Assembly: GCF_003333265.1 (NCBI RefSeq)
Contig: NZ_QOLB01000164.1
Span: forward strand, 1-48,947
Direction of reading: 5' to 3'
Length of the DNA: 48,947 bases
Source: Candidatus Halocynthiibacter alkanivorans
GTDB taxonomy: Bacteria > Pseudomonadota > Alphaproteobacteria > Rhodobacterales > Rhodobacteraceae
Below, in pieces: positions 25,763-33,910 of the stretch. The translations under genes and the position numbers were made by a program. The notes under the pieces were generated by a model. It searched no databases. It saw only the letters and a program-made list of their open reading frames with translations, and was not told where the DNA came from. Numbering within the stretch: position 1 is the stretch's first letter; each line of letters starts with the position of its first letter.

Positions 25763-27019
25763 ATGAAAATCACGACCCTGAAAGGCGCGTTGCTCGCAAC
25801 GACTTTGTTTAGCGCGACAGCAGCAACAGCGCAGGACGCAACGCTGATCATCGAAAGCTGGCGCAACGACGACCTTGTCATCTGGCAAGATAAGATCATT
25901 CCCGCCTTTGAAGCCGAAAATCCTGGCATCAAGCTAAAGTTCACGCCGTCCGCACCGGCTGAATATAACGCGGTTCTCAACTCGAAACTCGACGCCGGAT
26001 CGGCAGGAGACATAATTTCTTGTCGCCCCTTCGACGCTTCGCTGGCGCTCTATGATGCGGGCCATCTTGCTGATCTCAGCGACCTCAGCGGCATGGCGAA
26101 TTTCTCTGGCGTCGCCAAAGCCGGATGGTCCACCGACGACGGTAGCGCGACCTACTGCGTCCCGATGGCATCGGTGATCCACGGTTTCATCTATAACAAG
26201 GATGTGTTTGCCGAACTGGGTCTGGAAGTGCCAACCACTGAGGCCGAATTCTTTGCCACGCTTGACGCGATCAAAGAGGACGGTGGCTACATCCCGATGG
26301 CGATGGGTACCAGCGACCAATGGGAAGCCGCAACAATGGGCTATAACAACATTGGACCGAACTACTGGAAAGGCGAGGAAGGGCGCGCCGCACTTATCGC
26401 CGGCGAACAATCGCTGACCGACGAGGGTTGGGTGGCACCATTCCGCCAGCTTGCGAAATGGGGAAGCTACCTCGGCGATGGCTACGAGGCACAAACCTAT
26501 CCTGACAGCCAGAACATCTTTACGCTTGGTCGCGCCGCGATCTATCCGGCCGGGTCCTGGGAAATCTCCGGCTTTAACGCACAGGCTGATTTTGAAATGG
26601 GCGCTTTCAACCCACCGGTCGCGAATTCGGGCGACACCTGCTATATTTCGGACCACACCGACATTGGCATCGGCATGAACGTGGCAACCGAGAATCCCGA
26701 GGCGGCAAAGATCTTCCTCAACTGGGTGGCAACGTCGGAATTCTCGAATATCTTCGCCAATGCCTTGCCTGGTTTCTTCCCATTGTCGAATGCGACAGTG
26801 GAACTTCAGGACCCGCTGGCGCAAGAGTTCATCTCTTGGCGCGGTAAGTGCGAAAGCTCGATCCGGTCGACTTACCAGATCCTGTCGCGCGGCACACCGA
26901 ACCTTGAAAACGACACATGGAATGCCAGCGTCGCCGTCATCAAGGGTGTGGAAAGCCCCGAAGATGCAGCAATGCGTCTGCAGAACGGTCTGGCTAGCTG
27001 GTACGCGCCACAGCAATAA
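25763..27019 (+). CDS. Sugar ABC transporter substrate-binding protein
   Basis: A 418-residue extracellular solute-binding protein (family 1, MalE-like). The ATG follows AGGGAGAG, and the signal peptide ends TAATAQ-DA. The mature protein starts LIIESWRNDDLVIWQDKIIP and carries IYNKDVFAELGLEVPTT, typical of oligosaccharide and sugar-derivative importers. It is 23 bp after murQ, and a GC-rich hairpin separates it from the permease genes. Ligand not shown by sequence. Context suggests GlcNAc, MurNAc or their oligomers. Confidence 0.88.
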   Translation: MKITTLKGALLATTLFSATAATAQDATLIIESWRNDDLVIWQDKIIPAFEAENPGIKLKFTPSAPAEYNAVLNSKLDAGSAGDIISCRPFDASLALYDAGHLADLSDLSGMANFSGVAKAGWSTDDGSATYCVPMASVIHGFIYNKDVFAELGLEVPTTEAEFFATLDAIKEDGGYIPMAMGTSDQWEAATMGYNNIGPNYWKGEEGRAALIAGEQSLTDEGWVAPFRQLAKWGSYLGDGYEAQTYPDSQNIFTLGRAAIYPAGSWEISGFNAQADFEMGAFNPPVANSGDTCYISDHTDIGIGMNVATENPEAAKIFLNWVATSEFSNIFANALPGFFPLSNATVELQDPLAQEFISWRGKCESSIRSTYQILSRGTPNLENDTWNASVAVIKGVESPEDAAMRLQNGLASWYAPQQ

Positions 27020-27035
27020 GCCCGTTCCGCACCCT

Positions 27036-27063
27036 CCCCCGGGCCAACCTTCCCGCCCGGGGG
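27036..27063 (+). terminator. GC-rich hairpin after the sugar-binding protein gene
   Basis: CCCCCGGGC and GCCCGGGGG form a perfect 9-bp stem with a 10-nt loop, 16 bp after the stop codon. There is no T run, so full termination is unlikely. An mRNA-stabilising or attenuating role in raising binding-protein levels fits better. Confidence 0.6.
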
Positions 27064-27102
27064 AAACCGTTTCCCTCAGTCCTATCGCCAAGGAGATTTG
27101 AG

Positions 27103-28026
27103 ATGGCTACGCCTTCCAAACCCCAGTTCAGGTGGCACATCGCAGTATTTCTGGCACCGGCCGTGCTCGTCTACACGGCGGTGATGATCTATCCCCTGTT
27201 CAACACCCTGCGTCTGTCGCTCTTTTCCGAAGTTGATCAGGATCGTGTCTGGGTCGGGTTGCAGAATTTCCGCACTCTTTTCGGCGACGCCGTCTGGTCC
27301 GATCAGTTTTGGAACGCACTGGCAAACAACGCATGGTTTTTTATGATCCATATGATTGTGCAAAACCCGATTGGCGTCGCACTCGCTGCGATCCTGTCGT
27401 CCCCGCACCTGCGGTTTTCCGCGTTTTATCGTTCGGCAATCTTCATTCCGACGATCCTGTCCTTCGTGATCGTGGGGTTCGCCTGGAAGCTGATCCTGTC
27501 GCCCATTTGGGGCATCGCGCCGGGTATGCTTGATAGCATTGGACTGAAATTCCTCTACCAGCCTTGGCTGGGGAAGGAAGAATACGCGCTGACCACACTT
27601 AGCCTTGTCTCTGTCTGGCAATATGTCGGCATTCCGATGATGCTGATTTATGCTGCGCTACTCTCGATACCAGACGAAATTCTTGAAGCGGGTGAATGTG
27701 ACGGCATCACCGGAATGGCCGCCTTTTTCAAGATCAAGCTGCCGCTCATACTTCCGTCCATCGGGATCATCTCGATCCTGACATTCGTCGCAAATTTTAA
27801 CGCCTTCGATCTGATCTATGCCGCACAAGGGGCGCTGGCGGGGCCGAACTTCTCGACCGATATTCTGGGCACGTTCATGTACCGCACCTTCTTCGGGTTC
27901 CAGCTTCAGCTTGGCGATCCGCACATGGGATCCGCTATCGCATCCGCGATGTTCGGCGTCATTCTGGTGGGTGTCTGCATCTACCTCTTCGGCATCCAGC
28001 GCCGTTTACGCAACTATCAGTTCTGA
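27103..28026 (+). CDS. Sugar ABC transporter permease (MalF type)
   Basis: A 307-residue inner-membrane permease with about six membrane segments. The cytoplasmic EAA loop reads EAGECDGITGMAAFFKIKLP (about residues 193-212), which docks on the ATPase. It sits between the binding protein and the MalG-type permease, 12 bp before the latter. Together they form the heterodimeric channel of a CUT1-type sugar importer. Confidence 0.9.
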   Translation: MATPSKPQFRWHIAVFLAPAVLVYTAVMIYPLFNTLRLSLFSEVDQDRVWVGLQNFRTLFGDAVWSDQFWNALANNAWFFMIHMIVQNPIGVALAAILSSPHLRFSAFYRSAIFIPTILSFVIVGFAWKLILSPIWGIAPGMLDSIGLKFLYQPWLGKEEYALTTLSLVSVWQYVGIPMMLIYAALLSIPDEILEAGECDGITGMAAFFKIKLPLILPSIGIISILTFVANFNAFDLIYAAQGALAGPNFSTDILGTFMYRTFFGFQLQLGDPHMGSAIASAMFGVILVGVCIYLFGIQRRLRNYQF

Positions 28027-28038
28027 GGGATCAAAACG

Positions 28039-28878
28039 ATGAACATGACACGCCGTACCTCCGGAACGACAATCGCTGCTCATGCGGTGCTGATCGGCTA
28101 CACTCTCATAGCTCTGTTCCCGGTTTTTGTAATCCTGATCAACAGCTTCAAGACAAGAAAGGCCATTTTTCGCGAGCCGCTGGCGCTGCCGGATGCAGAT
28201 AGCTTTTCGATGATCGGATACGAGACTGTGATGAAGCAGGGGGACTTTTTCCTCTACTTCCAGAACTCGATGATCGTTACCATCGTCTCACTGACGCTGA
28301 TCCTTCTATTCGGGGCCATGGCGGCCTATGCGCTTGCCGAATACCGGTTCAAAGGCAACACACTGATGGGGCTCTATCTGGCGCTTGGCATCATGATCCC
28401 GATCCGGATCGGAACCGTCGCAATCCTCGAGATGATGGTCTCAAGCGGTTTGGTGAACACATTGACGGCGCTCATCCTTGTCTACACTGCGCAGGGCCTC
28501 CCGCTTGCTGTTTTCATCCTGTCGACGTTCATGAAAGGCGTGAGCGACGATCTGAAGAACGCCGGGCGCATCGACGGTTTGAGCGAGTACAAGATCTTCT
28601 TCCGCCTCGTCCTGCCACTTGTGCGCCCCGCCATGGCGACGGTCGCGGTCTTTAATATGATCCCGATCTGGAACGACCTCTGGTTCCCGTTGATCCTCGC
28701 CCCGGCAGAAGAGGTGAAGACCCTGACGCTTGGCAGTCAGGTGTTCATCGGCCAATTCGTGACCGATTGGAACGCCGTTTTGTCGGCACTTTCCATGGCA
28801 ATCTTGCCGGTGATGATCCTTTATGTCATCTTCTCGCGTCAGCTAATCCGCGGCATTACTTCGGGAGCGGTCAAATGA
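28039..28878 (+). CDS. Sugar ABC transporter permease (MalG type)
   Basis: A 279-residue CUT1 permease with six membrane segments. The EAA loop reads NAGRIDGLSEYKIFFRLVLP (about residues 174-193). The C-terminus (IFSRQLIRGITSGAVK) is the standard MalG-type ending. Its TGA overlaps the ATG of the next gene by four bases, so translation is coupled to the oxidoreductase. Confidence 0.9.
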   Translation: MNMTRRTSGTTIAAHAVLIGYTLIALFPVFVILINSFKTRKAIFREPLALPDADSFSMIGYETVMKQGDFFLYFQNSMIVTIVSLTLILLFGAMAAYALAEYRFKGNTLMGLYLALGIMIPIRIGTVAILEMMVSSGLVNTLTALILVYTAQGLPLAVFILSTFMKGVSDDLKNAGRIDGLSEYKIFFRLVLPLVRPAMATVAVFNMIPIWNDLWFPLILAPAEEVKTLTLGSQVFIGQFVTDWNAVLSALSMAILPVMILYVIFSRQLIRGITSGAVK

Positions 28879-29903
28879 GGGTGCTCATCGCAGGCCTTGG
28901 CAATATGGGGCGTAGTCATGCGCTTGCCCATCACGCCCACCCGGACTCAGAAATCGTGGGGCTGGTCAATCGATCAGCCACCGATCTGCCAAAAGAGCTC
29001 GACGGCTACCCGCGGTTTGGTGATTTTCAATCGGCGCTGTCAGAAACCAATCCCGACCTCGTTGTGATCGCTACCTATACCGACACCCATGCCGATTTCG
29101 CCATCGCTGCGATGGAGGCTGGCGCCGATGTTTTCGTCGAAAAACCACTGGCAGGGAATGTTGCGGATGCCGAACGCGTCGTCGCGACTGCGGCACGATT
29201 TGGCCGCAAGCTGGGTGTTGGGTATATCCTGCGCCACCACCCAAGCTGGCAGCGCCTGATCACCGAAGCACGCAACCTGGGCGGGCCGTATGTTTTCCGC
29301 ATGAACCTCAACCAACAATCCGATGGGCCGGCCTGGGAAACACACAAGGCACTGCTGAAAACGACCTCTCCAATCGTCGATTGCGGGGTCCACTACGTTG
29401 ATGTCATGTGCCAGATCACGGATGCAAAGCCGGTCCGCGTTCATGGCGTGGGCTTGCGGCTGTCGCCAGAGATATCGACAGACATGTATAATTACGGGCA
29501 GTTTCAGGTGGCGTTCGATGACGGTTCAATCGGCTGGTACGAAGCTGGCTGGGGACCAATGATGTCGGAAACCGCGTTTTTCGTGAAGGACGTGGTCAGC
29601 CCGAACGGCGCCGTTTCGATCACTGACAGCAGCAAAGGCGACTCTGACGATGTGGACGGTCACACTAAGGTCGCTGGGCTTCTGGTTCACCGCCGGGACC
29701 AGGACCGCATGATCGACCTTCCCGATGAGCCAGGACATCAGCAGCTTTGCAATACAGAGCAGGCGTGGATCATTGACGCCATTCAGAACGATATCGACTT
29801 GTCCCGCCACCTGACCGACGCGGTGCAATCACTGCGCATCTGCCTTGCCGCCGATGAAAGCATCCGCACTGGGAAAACCATTTACCTTGGAGAGACAACA
29901 TGA
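28875..29903 (+). CDS. Gfo/Idh/MocA-family NAD(P)-dependent oxidoreductase
   Basis: 342 residues from the ATG at 28875, which overlaps the permease stop. The Rossmann motif AGLGNMGRSHA and the EKPLAGNV motif (about residues 91-98) define the family, which includes inositol dehydrogenase, levoglucosan dehydrogenase and NAD-dependent glycosidases. A conserved C-terminal-domain segment (TSPIVDCGVHYVDVM) carries the usual Asp-x-x-x-His. It is embedded inside the transporter operon, overlapping genes on both sides, so it must serve the imported sugar. No step in standard GlcNAc or MurNAc catabolism needs it, and its substrate is unknown. Confidence 0.88.
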   Translation: MRVLIAGLGNMGRSHALAHHAHPDSEIVGLVNRSATDLPKELDGYPRFGDFQSALSETNPDLVVIATYTDTHADFAIAAMEAGADVFVEKPLAGNVADAERVVATAARFGRKLGVGYILRHHPSWQRLITEARNLGGPYVFRMNLNQQSDGPAWETHKALLKTTSPIVDCGVHYVDVMCQITDAKPVRVHGVGLRLSPEISTDMYNYGQFQVAFDDGSIGWYEAGWGPMMSETAFFVKDVVSPNGAVSITDSSKGDSDDVDGHTKVAGLLVHRRDQDRMIDLPDEPGHQQLCNTEQAWIIDAIQNDIDLSRHLTDAVQSLRICLAADESIRTGKTIYLGETT

Positions 29904-30910
29904 CTGCGCTGAAACTCGAAAACGTGAACAAATCCTTCGGCCCGGTGCACGTACTGAAGGACATTAGTCTGACGGTCGAAAAGGGAGAGTTTGTCGTCTT
30001 TGTCGGACCGTCCGGCTGCGGAAAATCCACCTTGTTGCGGGTGATCGCCGGGCTTGAAGATGCGTCGAGCGGTACAATCACGATTGGCGACGACGTCGTC
30101 AACGCGGTGCCGCCCGCCAAGCGGGGTATCGCGATGGTGTTCCAGTCGTACGCGCTCTACCCTCATTTGTCTGTCAAAGATAACATGAGTCTGGGTTTGA
30201 AGCAGGAAGGTCAGCCAAAGTCGGTGATCGCAGAGCGTGTATCCAAGGCCAGCAAGATGCTGGAACTCGAACAATATCTTCCCCGGCGCCCCGCAGAACT
30301 GTCCGGTGGCCAGCGCCAGCGCGTCGCCATTGGCCGAGCAATTGTACGCGAGCCGAAACTCTTCCTCTTTGACGAGCCGCTGTCCAACCTGGACGCCGCG
30401 TTGCGGATGAACACCCGCGTCGAAATCGCCGCCTTACACCGAACCCTGTCAGCCTCGATGATCTACGTCACCCACGATCAGATTGAGGCTATGACGCTTG
30501 CCGACAAGATTGTTGTCTTGCGCGACGGACGGGTTGAACAAGTCGGAAGCCCGATGGATCTCTACAATAATCCCGCCAACCGCTTCGTCGCGGGCTTCCT
30601 CGGGTCGCCGTCGATGAATTTCCTCGAACGCTCTGTCCCGGGGCTTGCCGCCGGGCAAACACTTGGCATCCGCCCAGAGCACCTCGCCCTGCGCGCCGAT
30701 GGACAGATTAGCGGTGAGGTCACGCATGTGGAACGGCTGGGCGGAGATACCAACCTGCTCGTCAGTACGGATCAGGGCGAAATATTGACAGTGCGCCTAT
30801 TCGGCCAAAACGACACAGATGTCGGCGCACATATTCAGCTTGGCTTTGACCCTGAAATGGCGTTCCGTTTTGATCAGTCCGACAACAGAATTCTTCCTTT
30901 GGCAGCATGA
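29900..30910 (+). CDS. Sugar ABC transporter ATPase (MalK/UgpC type)
   Basis: A 336-residue ATPase. Walker A GPSGCGKST, signature LSGGQRQRVAIG, Walker B LFLFDEPLSNLDA and the switch His in YVTHDQ are all present. A C-terminal TOBE/OB regulatory domain starts near residue 235. It ends the plus-strand operon and starts by ATGA overlap with the oxidoreductase. MalK-type subunits are often shared among several sugar importers. Confidence 0.92.
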   Translation: MTALKLENVNKSFGPVHVLKDISLTVEKGEFVVFVGPSGCGKSTLLRVIAGLEDASSGTITIGDDVVNAVPPAKRGIAMVFQSYALYPHLSVKDNMSLGLKQEGQPKSVIAERVSKASKMLELEQYLPRRPAELSGGQRQRVAIGRAIVREPKLFLFDEPLSNLDAALRMNTRVEIAALHRTLSASMIYVTHDQIEAMTLADKIVVLRDGRVEQVGSPMDLYNNPANRFVAGFLGSPSMNFLERSVPGLAAGQTLGIRPEHLALRADGQISGEVTHVERLGGDTNLLVSTDQGEILTVRLFGQNDTDVGAHIQLGFDPEMAFRFDQSDNRILPLAA

Positions 30911-30930
30911 TGGTCACCACTCTCGCAGGT

Positions 30931-30967
30931 ATTGTGTCCGCCGCGTCATCGCTGCGCCGGACACAAT
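30931..30967 (+). terminator. Stem-loop ending the amino-sugar operon
   Basis: ATTGTGTCCG and CGGACACAAT make a perfect 10-bp stem with a 17-nt loop, 20 bp after the stop of the ATPase gene. It lacks a T tract, but its position fits the operon end. Confidence 0.55.
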
Positions 30968-30982
30968 TGTCTCGAAGGCTGA

Positions 30983-31495
30983 TCACCGCAGGTATTGTAC
31001 TGTTGTGGCCATATCAACCGAGCGCCTCCCAATTTCAAACGGAAGAGTAGATAATGGACCTGTCCCGCTCAGCCGCCGAAATCCGTCCTGGTTTCGCAGC
31101 CATTTGAAAAAGGCACTCAGGTGCGAGGCGCGGTGGCGGATTGTCGAATTGCTGAGCCCCCCATCTTTCTTCGGCATGCGGCCAAACTCGACCAGCCTGT
31201 CCCGATAGGCCCCAGCGTTTCTTGGCGTTACTTTTTCGAAGGGCTTGCCCTCCAGAAATTGTTCGAAGTCCCGGATGCTGACGAGATGCGCAATCATAGT
31301 TTTACGGTCATAGCGGCCAGCGTAGGCCTGCCACTCGTGGATGACGCGATCATTGTGGGTGTGCCACTGTGGTTTACGAGACTCCGGATCTTTCCCAATA
31401 CGCGCCGGGTCTGAGACGTTTTCTTCGTCGCCTTCTTGGTGTTGGTTATCCCTCCATGGACGCCATTGAGAAAACCTATGACGCACTGAGGTCAA
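30983..31495 (-). pseudogene. Tyrosine recombinase (integrase) N-terminal remnant
   Basis: The minus-strand frame contains MIAHLVSIRDFEQFLEGKPF, then KVTPRNAGAYRDRLVEFGRM and LSNSTIRHRASHLSAFFKWL. This is the SAM-like core-binding domain of phage-type tyrosine recombinases. The catalytic domain (Arg, His-x-x-Arg, Tyr) is missing: the frame ends shortly after the first domain. The upstream part up to 31495 shows no homology. It is a relic, marking a past integration event. Confidence 0.7.
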
Positions 31496-31566
31496 GCAAA
31501 GACTACAAAGCTATGGTTGGTGATATTGAGCTTGACTGGCGCAACATCGTCAAATTTGTCGGGTAA
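31456..31566 (+). CDS. Short unassigned open frame, possible gene remnant
   Basis: The frame encodes MDAIEKTYDALRSSKDYKAM and then a Trp-containing tail, and looks protein-like in composition. It has no clear ribosome site and no family I recognise. The same frame continues upstream through sequence antisense to the integrase relic. It may be the C-terminus of a lost gene. Confidence 0.2.
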   Translation: MDAIEKTYDALRSSKDYKAMVGDIELDWRNIVKFVG

Positions 31567-31972
31567 TTTCTGGAGCTGGCTGTGCGGGAAATTGCTGAAA
31601 TTCATGTTGGTTTGCCGCACCCGTTCAATTTTCCAACTTGCTTAGAGGGCACAGCGGTTCGCAAGACTGCACAGCTCGCGCTCAAGCGTAGCGATCACCT
31701 GCTTTTCTCTGATTGGGCTGATCGGCCAAGTTCTTTTTCTTTCGGTTAGTGGGGTCAAGTTCTCATCCGGGTCACACTTCTCTTTGCCGTCTGATGGGTC
31801 CCTGGCTGGAAACGCTGCATGCATGTGTCGAATTTGCAGTGGAGAACCTTGATCAGAAACGCGTTTCAAGTGACGCACCTTCCACCAAAAGCGGCTCATT
31901 TCGTGGCTGACGCCAGGGCCCGGTTCATCCGAAATTCTTGTGCACAGCCGCGAGAGGAACCGTAGCGGCGCT

Positions 31973-32263
31973 TCAGCCGAGCTTTTCGTATTTGCCAAGT
32001 TTGACAGCAAGCTCCATCGACGCGACCTGTTCTTTGAACCTGGCCAGATGCGGCGCCGCGTCATGGGCTTGCCAGTCCGCCGTCGTCTCCCAAATTTCGT
32101 AAATCATGAACGCACCCGGATTTTCGAGGGTTTCGTGCAGATCATACAGCACGCAGCCTGCGTCTTTGCGTGAGTTCTCGACCAGGGTCTGAACCAGCGG
32201 CAAAAACACGTCTCGATGAGCTGCCGGTACCGTTAAATGGGCGACAAGAACAAGGTTGGTCAT
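31973..32263 (-). CDS. Antibiotic-biosynthesis-monooxygenase-type (ABM) small enzyme
   Basis: A 96-residue protein with the ferredoxin-like ABM fold. It begins LVLVAHLTVPAAHRDVFLPL, and ENSRKDAGCVLYDLHETLEN and FMIYEIWET follow the YgiN/LsrG pattern. Proteins of this size act as cofactor-free quinol monooxygenases or, for LsrG, as isomerases of a phospho-sugar derivative. It is the last gene of a 12-gene operon, 9 bp after the GMC dehydrogenase gene. The presence of a class I aldolase, FGGY kinase and SorC regulator in the operon makes the LsrG comparison relevant. Confidence 0.82.
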   Translation of the reverse strand: MTNLVLVAHLTVPAAHRDVFLPLVQTLVENSRKDAGCVLYDLHETLENPGAFMIYEIWETTADWQAHDAAPHLARFKEQVASMELAVKLGKYEKLG

Positions 32264-32272
32264 TGGCTATTC

Positions 32273-33886
32273 CTATCCGGATAAAATCATGTCGGCAGCT
32301 TTTTCAGCGATCATTACTACCGGGGATGCCGTATTCCCCGAAACGATTTTGGGCATGATCGAGGCGTCGACCACGCGCAGGTTCCGGATGCCGTGCACCT
32401 GCAGCCTGTCGTTGACCACAGCCTGCGGATCCTGACCCATTTTACAGGTGCCCACCGGGTGGAAAATGGTAGTGGCGATATTGCCGACAGCCTTGAGCAG
32501 ATCTTCGTGGCTGGCGACCTGCGGACCCGGCAAAACTTCCTGCGGCGTATGCGGTTTCAGGGCCTTAGCCCCCATGATTTCCCGCGCCTGCTGTACCGAT
32601 TTAACCGCCACAAGCTTGTCGCGCTCGGCACTCAGGTAATTTAGCTTGATCTCTGGCTGCGCGTCACCGTCGCGAGACACAATATGGCAACTGCCAACGC
32701 TTTCGGGGCGCAGATTGCACACCGACACGGTGATCGCCGGATAGGGGTGCAACGGGTCGCCCAGCTTGTCAGTGCTTAAGGGTTGCACGTGATATTCCAG
32801 ATCGGGCGTTTCCAGCGACGGGTCACTTTTGGTGAACATGCCGAACTGACTTGGCGCCATCGACAAAGGACCACTTTGGCGCAAGCCGTATTGCAACGCC
32901 ATCGCCGCCTTGCCCAACAGGCTGTTGGCCTTCTGGTTCAGGGTTTTGGCGTTGGATATTTTAAAAACGGTTCGGATTTGCAGATGATCCTGCAGGTTCT
33001 CGCCCACGCCCTGGCTTTCGTGCACAACTTGAAGGCCGAGCTCTGACAGGACATCAGGCCGCCCGATACCGGACCTCTCCAGCAATTTTGGCGAATTGAT
33101 TGCCCCTGCTGCCAGCAGGATCTCGCGCCTGGCACTGGCCCGCATGCGCTGACCGGATTTGCGGAACTCAACGCCTTCGGCGCGGCCGTCCTGCAGCACG
33201 ATCCGATCGGTGTGCGCCTCGGTGATCACCCGCAAGTTGGGCCGGTTCTTTGCCGGGCGCAAAAAGGCCTTTGTGGTGTTCCAGCGGGCCCCCTTACGTT
33301 GATTGACCTCAAAAAACCCCGACCCCTCATTGGTGCCACCATTGAAGTCATCGGTCGGGTGGATGCCAAATTCAGACGCTGCCTTCTGAAAAGATTCCAG
33401 AATGCCCCACTTCAGGCGTTGTTTGGTGACTTTCCACTCCCCACCTGCGCCGTGCAATGGGGTCGCACCTTTGTAGTGATCCTCAGACTTGATGAAATAG
33501 GGCAGGATGTCGTCCCAGCCCCAACCCTGATTGCCCATCTGCCGCCAGCCATCGTAATCCGCGGCCTGCCCGCGCATATAGATCATGCCGTTGATCGAAG
33601 AACAGCCGCCCAGCACCTTGCCGCGCGGGTAAGGCAACGACCGCCCGTTCAGCCCCGGCTCGGCGGCGGTTTTCATCATCCAGTCGGTACGCGGATTGCC
33701 CATGCAATACAGGTAGCCGACCGGAATATGCACCCAGTGGTAATTGTCACGCCTGCCCGCCTCCAGCAGCAGAACCCGGATTTTGGGATTGGCGGACAGA
33801 CGGTTGGCCAGAACGCAGCCCGCCGTGCCTGCGCCGACGATTATGTAGTCATAGTCGCCTTCAAGCACGGCGGTGTCTGTGGTCAT
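32273..33886 (-). CDS. GMC-family FAD-dependent alcohol dehydrogenase (choline-dehydrogenase-like)
   Basis: A 537-residue flavoprotein. The FAD-binding motif VGAGTAGCVLANRLS is near residue 17, the GMC signature GGCSSINGMIYMRGQAADYD near residue 94, and the C-terminal catalytic His lies in IFHPVGTCKMG. A second conserved segment is SGNTASPVVMIAEKAAD. Members oxidise choline, polyethylene glycols, long-chain alcohols or sugars and feed electrons to the respiratory chain. Position at the end of a sugar or polyol operon favours a polyol, sugar or aldehyde-alcohol substrate over choline. No betaine aldehyde dehydrogenase or BetI gene is nearby. Confidence 0.88.
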   Translation of the reverse strand: MTTDTAVLEGDYDYIIVGAGTAGCVLANRLSANPKIRVLLLEAGRRDNYHWVHIPVGYLYCMGNPRTDWMMKTAAEPGLNGRSLPYPRGKVLGGCSSINGMIYMRGQAADYDGWRQMGNQGWGWDDILPYFIKSEDHYKGATPLHGAGGEWKVTKQRLKWGILESFQKAASEFGIHPTDDFNGGTNEGSGFFEVNQRKGARWNTTKAFLRPAKNRPNLRVITEAHTDRIVLQDGRAEGVEFRKSGQRMRASARREILLAAGAINSPKLLERSGIGRPDVLSELGLQVVHESQGVGENLQDHLQIRTVFKISNAKTLNQKANSLLGKAAMALQYGLRQSGPLSMAPSQFGMFTKSDPSLETPDLEYHVQPLSTDKLGDPLHPYPAITVSVCNLRPESVGSCHIVSRDGDAQPEIKLNYLSAERDKLVAVKSVQQAREIMGAKALKPHTPQEVLPGPQVASHEDLLKAVGNIATTIFHPVGTCKMGQDPQAVVNDRLQVHGIRNLRVVDASIMPKIVSGNTASPVVMIAEKAADMILSG

Positions 33887-33910
33887 GCCAACGTCTTTCT
33901 CAGGCTGTCG

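Larger units (their letters stand above)
30911..31972. other. Accessory stretch with an integrase relic and unassigned sequence
   Basis: About 1 kb between two large operons. It contains a stem-loop, a short direct repeat (CGCAGGTATTGT at 30924-30935 and 30987-30998), a truncated integrase and a small plus-strand frame. The part from 31570 to 31972 holds nothing I recognise. Confidence 0.5.

Noticed and set aside
25934-27091. Long minus-strand open frame opposite the sugar-binding protein gene
   Set aside because: Antisense to a well-supported gene, with Arg/His-rich translation typical of reverse-strand reading.
31642-32064. 140-codon minus-strand frame upstream and downstream of the ABM gene end
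   Set aside because: Its first part overlaps the ABM gene in another frame and the rest has no recognisable motif, ribosome site or partner. I could not support it as a gene.
32273-33886. Naming the GMC enzyme choline dehydrogenase (betA)
   Set aside because: No betaine aldehyde dehydrogenase or BetI gene is nearby. The family has many substrates and the context is sugar or polyol catabolism.
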